Below, piece after piece: positions 6,255-8,644 of a DNA stretch of 8,644 nucleotides (positions are counted from its first letter, which is position 1; each line of letters opens with the position of its first letter). The notes beneath the pieces are model-generated. The model ran no database searches, was not told where the DNA came from, and saw nothing but the letters and a program-made list of their open reading frames with translations. Source of the DNA: Candidatus Heimdallarchaeota archaeon (lineage in GTDB: Archaea > Asgardarchaeota > Heimdallarchaeia > Heimdallarchaeales > Heimdallarchaeaceae); contig JAUVXQ010000039.1 of NCBI GenBank assembly GCA_030603505.1, positions 1 to 8,644 on the forward strand. The letters run 5' to 3'. The position numbers were made by a program, and so were the translations under genes.

Positions 6255-6787
6255 ATGAAGTTGATATTGATATTAATTCATTACAAACAGGCCTTAAAAA
6301 TAGATTTAATAGTTCTAATTCAAACATTTTTATTATATCAGCTAGTAAAGAGATTAGCTCTTTTACTACTGAAGGATTTCTTATCTATGATATTGTAAAA
6401 GAGTATCCCTTTACTGATTCTCAACTAGTATTGTTATTGAAAAAAATCATTGATATTTCTCACATAGATAAAGGAGTTTTCTCTGATGAGATTCTGGATA
6501 AGATTGTAAACCAGACAAGGCTTTGGAATCATACTGCTATAAGAAAAACACCTACATCTGTTATTTTAACAGCTCATTTGGCTTTCATTGAAGCGATAAG
6601 GGGATGCAAAGAAGAAAAGAATAAACTAGTTGTGAAACCCGAATTTATCGAGAAGTGGGCTTTCTTGGGAACATCTCCTTGGTATCAAGAATATGGAATA
6701 AAACACGATGTCCATTCGGAGTATTTTATATTTGATGGAAATGAATATACAGCTGTTGATAGAAATTATCACTTCTCGATGCCATAA
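6224..6787 (+). CDS. C-terminal part of the frameshifted P-loop (AAA+/STAND-like) ATPase
   Basis: This frame opens right after a TGA at 6221-6223 and stays open to TAA at 6785-6787. It lacks any usable ATG near its beginning (a TTG at 6431 is the first plausible start), so it is not a gene of its own but the rest of the preceding one. It encodes the Walker B strand F-V-L-F-L-D-E-V-D at 6239-6265, directly continuing the ATPase. A sensor-1-like strand N-I-F-I-I-S-A-S follows, then E-Y-P-F-T-D-S-Q-L-V-L-L-L-K-K, typical of the start of an AAA+ or STAND lid, and a helical region with I-R-K-T-P that may hold a sensor-2-like Arg. The last 60 residues, rich in W, Y and F, form an unassigned C-terminal domain. 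Because the frame has remained open for 560 nt, the break looks recent or artefactual. Confidence 0.7.
   Translation, partial: QQSQKFVLFLDEVDIDINSLQTGLKNRFNSSNSNIFIISASKEISSFTTEGFLIYDIVKEYPFTDSQLVLLLKKIIDISHIDKGVFSDEILDKIVNQTRLWNHTAIRKTPTSVILTAHLAFIEAIRGCKEEKNKLVVKPEFIEKWAFLGTSPWYQEYGIKHDVHSEYFIFDGNEYTAVDRNYHFSMP
6234..6254 (+). other. Frameshift site in the ATPase gene
   Basis: The upstream frame ends at 6254 and the downstream frame cannot begin before 6224, so the shift must lie within about 30 nt. The two homopolymers there are A5 (6234-6238) and T5 (6248-6252). Adding one A to A5 yields N-P-K-K-F-V-L-F-L-D-E-V-D, a proper hydrophobic Walker B. Adding one T to T5 yields N-P-K-N-L-S-S-F-L-D-E, which breaks the strand. 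The missing A is therefore the better explanation. Confidence 0.75.
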
Positions 6788-6835
6788 AAGACCAATCAAA
6801 AGAATCGTTGTTAAGAATCTGAAAAAGCTGTACCT

Positions 6836-6859
6836 CCGTTAATGGTTAATCCTTAGCGG
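6836..6859 (+). other. Imperfect hairpin in the intergenic region
   Basis: CCGTTAA (6836-6842) pairs with TTAGCGG (6853-6859), seven pairs with one G-U wobble, around a 10-nt loop in which GG (6844-6845) could pair with CC (6851-6852). After a 3x3 internal loop the stem can extend by GTA/TAC (6830-6832 and 6863-6865). It is markedly more GC-rich than its surroundings. It could be part of a small RNA or of the 3' end of the ATPase mRNA; nothing identifies a known RNA family. Confidence 0.35.
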
Positions 6860-6871
6860 TTCTACTAAACT

Positions 6872-6909
6872 TGCTAGAACAGCATGTAAATTGAAAAAAA
6901 ACATTTTTT
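6872..6909 (+). terminator. Small hairpin and T6 tract, possible terminator
   Basis: TGCT/AGCA (6872-6875, 6881-6884) forms a 4-bp stem. It is followed by an A8 run (6894-6901) and T6 (6904-6909), which can pair with each other as a hairpin. The T-tract lies upstream of the SPFH promoter and would end transcripts from the ATPase gene. Confidence 0.35.
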
Positions 6910-6931
6910 ATTATTGAATACTATTCCATAT

Positions 6932-6977
6932 CTTTAATAACATCCTCTCACAAATAGTTTTTAGTATAATTAAGAGG
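6932..6977 (+). promoter_or_regulatory. Box A and Shine-Dalgarno of the SPFH gene
   Basis: CTTTAATA (6932-6939) is a good box A-like element; a start about 25 nt downstream would give a leader of roughly 20-25 nt. The leader contains GAGG (6974-6977) 7 nt before ATG 6985, an adequate SD. This gene is thus transcribed separately from the ATPase gene. Confidence 0.4.
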
Positions 6978-6984
6978 TTGAAAA

Positions 6985-7974
6985 ATGCCAGAAGTATTAG
7001 ATTGGATGACAGGTAGAGGTGACGAAATCCTTTTCCGCCATCCCAGAACTGAAATTAATTGGGGCGATACGGTAAACGTCTTGCCCAATCAAGTAGCTGT
7101 TTTCATAAAAGATTCACAGGTTTATGATGTTCTTAATCCTGGAAGACATCTCATGAAGACAAAGAATATTCCACTACTAACAAGATTGCTCTCTGCAATA
7201 GTAGGTTATGACAAAAACCCTTTCAATTGCCAAGTCATATTCATTAATTTAGCTGATTTTCAAGCTAAATTTGGTGGTCGCAGTCAAACTCAAGAATTAG
7301 CACCTTTACAATTCTTTGGAGATTATTTCTATAAAGTCGCAGATCCCCAGAAATTTGCTTTCCAAATAGCAGGTAATCGCAATATCTACAGCACTTCGGA
7401 ATTTAATGAATTCTTTAGGAATTTCGTTGTTCAAGAATTAATCAGTCTTCTTTCAAAGAAAAGCATTGTTGATGCTATGTCTGATTTAGATACAACATCA
7501 AACAGTGTCGAGAAAGTGATTAAAGGCGAACTTCTTGAAATGGGTATAGAACTCAAGAATCTCAAATTTGGTGGTATAGATACTACTCCAGAATATAGAG
7601 ACCGATTATTCTGGTTACGAGCTGGAGTATCAGCTGGTGAAATTCAAAAATACGCAGGGACTGCAAAAGTCGCGGAGAAACTACCTGAAGGTGGTGCTTC
7701 TTTAGGTGCAGGAATGATTATGATGAATAATCTATTCAGCAGCCAAGGAGTAGCTCAAAGAGCTGATGATATTAAAACATCAGGTGATGTTGAATCAGCC
7801 TTTATTAAATGCAATCAATGTAAAGGTAAATTCTCCCCAAATGCTAAATTCTGCCCTCATTGTGGTGATCCCTCTGATGATGAACTGAAAGGTGAGGCAA
7901 AATTCTGCACTAATTGTGGTGCAAAAAATCAAAATAAAGCAAGATTCTGTGGCAGTTGTGGGAATCAATTATAA
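6985..7974 (+). CDS. SPFH-domain protein with two C-terminal zinc ribbons (YdjI/virion-core-like family)
   Basis: A 329-aa protein, the usual length for this family (Bacillus YdjI is similar in size). The N-terminal SPFH/band-7 domain covers about residues 25-215, with the family's opening V-L-P-N-Q-V-A-V-F-I-K-D and N-P-G-R-H-L-M-K-T-K-N-I-P-L-L, followed by a K-F-G-G turn. A short Gly/Met-rich hydrophobic stretch (about 236-252) links to two zinc ribbons: C276/C279 with C290/C293, and C308/C311 with C322/C325. There is no transmembrane helix, so it probably associates with membranes peripherally as an oligomeric scaffold. In Bacillus, YdjI helps localise a PspA-type membrane-stress protein; a similar role here is inference, since no PspA gene is visible. 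It has its own promoter and SD and is convergent with the TM2 gene, which carries a matching zinc ribbon. Confidence 0.87.
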   Translation: MPEVLDWMTGRGDEILFRHPRTEINWGDTVNVLPNQVAVFIKDSQVYDVLNPGRHLMKTKNIPLLTRLLSAIVGYDKNPFNCQVIFINLADFQAKFGGRSQTQELAPLQFFGDYFYKVADPQKFAFQIAGNRNIYSTSEFNEFFRNFVVQELISLLSKKSIVDAMSDLDTTSNSVEKVIKGELLEMGIELKNLKFGGIDTTPEYRDRLFWLRAGVSAGEIQKYAGTAKVAEKLPEGGASLGAGMIMMNNLFSSQGVAQRADDIKTSGDVESAFIKCNQCKGKFSPNAKFCPHCGDPSDDELKGEAKFCTNCGAKNQNKARFCGSCGNQL

Positions 7975-8024
7975 TTTTTTTATTCTTCCCTTCTTTTTTT
8001 AAAAATATGGTAGGTGTACTACCA
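7975..8024. terminator. Convergent termination region between the SPFH and TM2 genes
   Basis: On the plus strand, T7 (7975-7981) directly follows the SPFH stop, and a second T7 occurs at 7994-8000. TGGTAG (8008-8013) and CTACCA (8019-8024) form a perfect 6-bp stem with a 5-nt loop that overlaps the TM2 stop codon. On the minus strand this hairpin is followed by T5 (the A5 at 8001-8005). The short stretch can therefore terminate both convergent genes. Confidence 0.55.
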
Positions 8025-8435
8025 GTTTGAAATCAATCTACCGTTGGAATCTCTATAGCTAACAACCAATATCGTGATGAAATCAATAAATGTTCCAATT
8101 CCCCAAAAACCTAATGTAAACAAATAAACTATACCCAAACCAATACTTCCAGAGTAGAATCTGTGTACACCCATATATCCGAAAAACATACACAAGATAA
8201 GAGTTACAGTTCGACTAAGAGGAGATATAGGAACTTGTCCATATACATGTTGCTGATAGGGTTGGTATGGTTCTTGTTGAACAATCACTTGTGCAGGTTG
8301 TGGTTGTACGGGCTGTTGTACGGGCTGTTGTACGGGCTGTTCTCGGTCAGTTAGTGTGGTACCACAATTTGGACAGAATCTTATTCCTTGCTCTAAAGCA
8401 GCTCCACAATTTGGGCAAAAATATTTTCCAGACAT
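8019..8435 (-). CDS. Zinc-ribbon TM2-domain membrane protein
   Basis: A 138-aa protein. An N-terminal zinc ribbon (C7/C10 and C21/C24, both in C-P-N-C-G knuckles) is followed by a low-complexity Q/P/V/Y linker (about 32-70) and a C-terminal TM2 domain (about 72-128). The TM2 domain has two membrane helices; the conserved turn G-Y-M-G-V-H-R-F-Y-S-G (86-96) and Asp118 in the second helix are family hallmarks. TM2 proteins are small integral membrane proteins whose molecular role is mostly unknown. I chose ATG 8435 because an SD-like GAGAGTGA lies 6 nt before it and the protein then starts right at the zinc ribbon; an in-frame ATG at 8507 would add 24 residues without homology-like features. It is convergent with the SPFH gene, whose ribbons resemble this one. 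Confidence 0.88.
   Translation of the reverse strand: MSGKYFCPNCGAALEQGIRFCPNCGTTLTDREQPVQQPVQQPVQPQPAQVIVQQEPYQPYQQHVYGQVPISPLSRTVTLILCMFFGYMGVHRFYSGSIGLGIVYLFTLGFWGIGTFIDFITILVVSYRDSNGRLISNW
8304..8339 (-). repeat. Three perfect 12-bp tandem repeats inside the TM2 gene
   Basis: TTGTACGGGCTG (plus-strand form) occurs three times in a row without a mismatch, at 8304-8315, 8316-8327 and 8328-8339. On the coding strand it encodes repeated Q-P-V-Q in the linker between zinc ribbon and membrane domain. Perfect identity at the nucleotide level suggests recent slippage expansion; copy number may vary between strains. Confidence 0.9.
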
Positions 8436-8456
8436 AATTTTCACTCTCTTTTTAAG

Positions 8457-8490
8457 ATATATAATAGAGAGATGTACAAGTATATAATAA
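8457..8490 (-). promoter_or_regulatory. Two TATA-like elements upstream of the TM2 gene
   Basis: The minus strand has TTATTATATA (8481-8490) and TATTATATAT (8457-8466). From the distal box, transcription would begin near 8460, giving a leader of about 25 nt that includes the SD-like GAGAGTGA. From the proximal box it would begin at about the ATG itself, giving a leaderless mRNA. The SD favours the distal box, but both could be used. Confidence 0.4.
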
Positions 8491-8598
8491 TTTTCATGTT
8501 TTTCCATTTAATCTCTATACTTGCAATTAAGATTTTTTAAGATCCTGATTGATTTCCAATTTTGTGCGCTGGAAGGAAATTGAATCTTCAAAATATTT

Positions 8599-8644
8599 TT
8601 ATTTCTTCTTCAAATAATCATGTATGTCAATTGGTGAAGTAGCT
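8599..8644 (-). CDS. Possible C-terminal end of an unidentified minus-strand gene
   Basis: Reading leftwards from the window edge, one minus-strand frame encodes A-T-S-P-I-D-I-H-D-Y-L-K-K-K and then TAA at 8599-8601. The residue mix and lysine-rich end look like a natural C-terminus, and the other two minus frames hit stops or look random. It would lie upstream of, and in the same direction as, the TM2 gene, 163 nt from its start. Too short for a family call. The sequence at 8508-8598 between them shows no other gene, only AT-rich DNA and the direct repeat AAGAT at 8528-8543. Confidence 0.4.
   Translation of the reverse strand, partial: ATSPIDIHDYLKKK

Noticed and set aside
6829..6884. tRNA or known riboswitch in the spacer after the ATPase gene
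   Set aside because: The stems do not fit a cloverleaf, no T-loop-like GTTC/A pattern in the right place was found, and no known riboswitch core was recognised.
8304..8339. Short CRISPR-like repeat
   Set aside because: The units are directly adjacent 12-mers without spacers, and they lie in frame inside a coding sequence.
8436..8507. Longer TM2 protein starting at 8507
   Set aside because: The additional 24 residues precede a zinc ribbon without family resemblance, and the TATA-like and SD-like elements for the shorter form lie within this stretch.

Overview
The window looks archaeal. It is AT-rich, has archaeal box A-like (TATA) promoter elements at plausible distances from starts, uses oligo-T tracts after genes, mixes leaderless-looking and Shine-Dalgarno (SD) led genes, and encodes a protein with a class III (type IV prepilin) signal peptide ending in K-K-R-A/I-S-P. 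The gene set (HypA/HypB, a giant Ig-like pilin-type protein, an SPFH/zinc-ribbon protein, a TM2/zinc-ribbon protein) would suit an Asgard archaeon or another mesophilic, AT-rich archaeal genome. That lineage call is inference; no marker gene here settles it.

Left part (1-2508). The last 18 codons of a plus-strand gene run convergently into a minus-strand block: hypB, hypA and an MFS transporter, transcribed in that order. hypB and hypA are separated by 2 nt and form a nickel-delivery pair for [NiFe]-hydrogenase maturation. The transporter follows after 54 bp but has its own TATA-like box and an oligo-T tract before it, so it may be a separate unit. HypB keeps its GTPase motifs but has changes in the normally conserved metal-site neighbourhood.

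Middle part (2509-4553). A divergent promoter region separates hypB from a 602-aa surface protein. It has an archaeal pilin N-terminus followed by Ig-like domains and at least nine N-glycosylation sequons. A hairpin plus T-tract ends this gene.

Accessory-looking part (4554-6984). Two tandem genes 21 nt apart form the most unusual locus. The first is an AadA-like nucleotidyltransferase whose catalytic acidic residues appear substituted. The second starts with what seems to be an even more degenerate copy of the same N-terminal domain, then continues into a P-loop (AAA+/STAND-like) ATPase. The second gene is interrupted by a -1 frameshift confined to about 30 nt; adding one A to an A5 tract restores a good Walker B motif and a 439-aa protein. 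A 197-nt gap with two hairpins and a T-tract follows.

Right part (6985-8644). A YdjI-type SPFH protein with two C-terminal zinc ribbons is convergent with a small zinc-ribbon/TM2 membrane protein; both probably act at the membrane. The window ends in the likely C-terminus of another minus-strand gene. No tRNA, rRNA, CRISPR array or insertion sequence was seen, and no gene-free stretch exceeds 300 bases.
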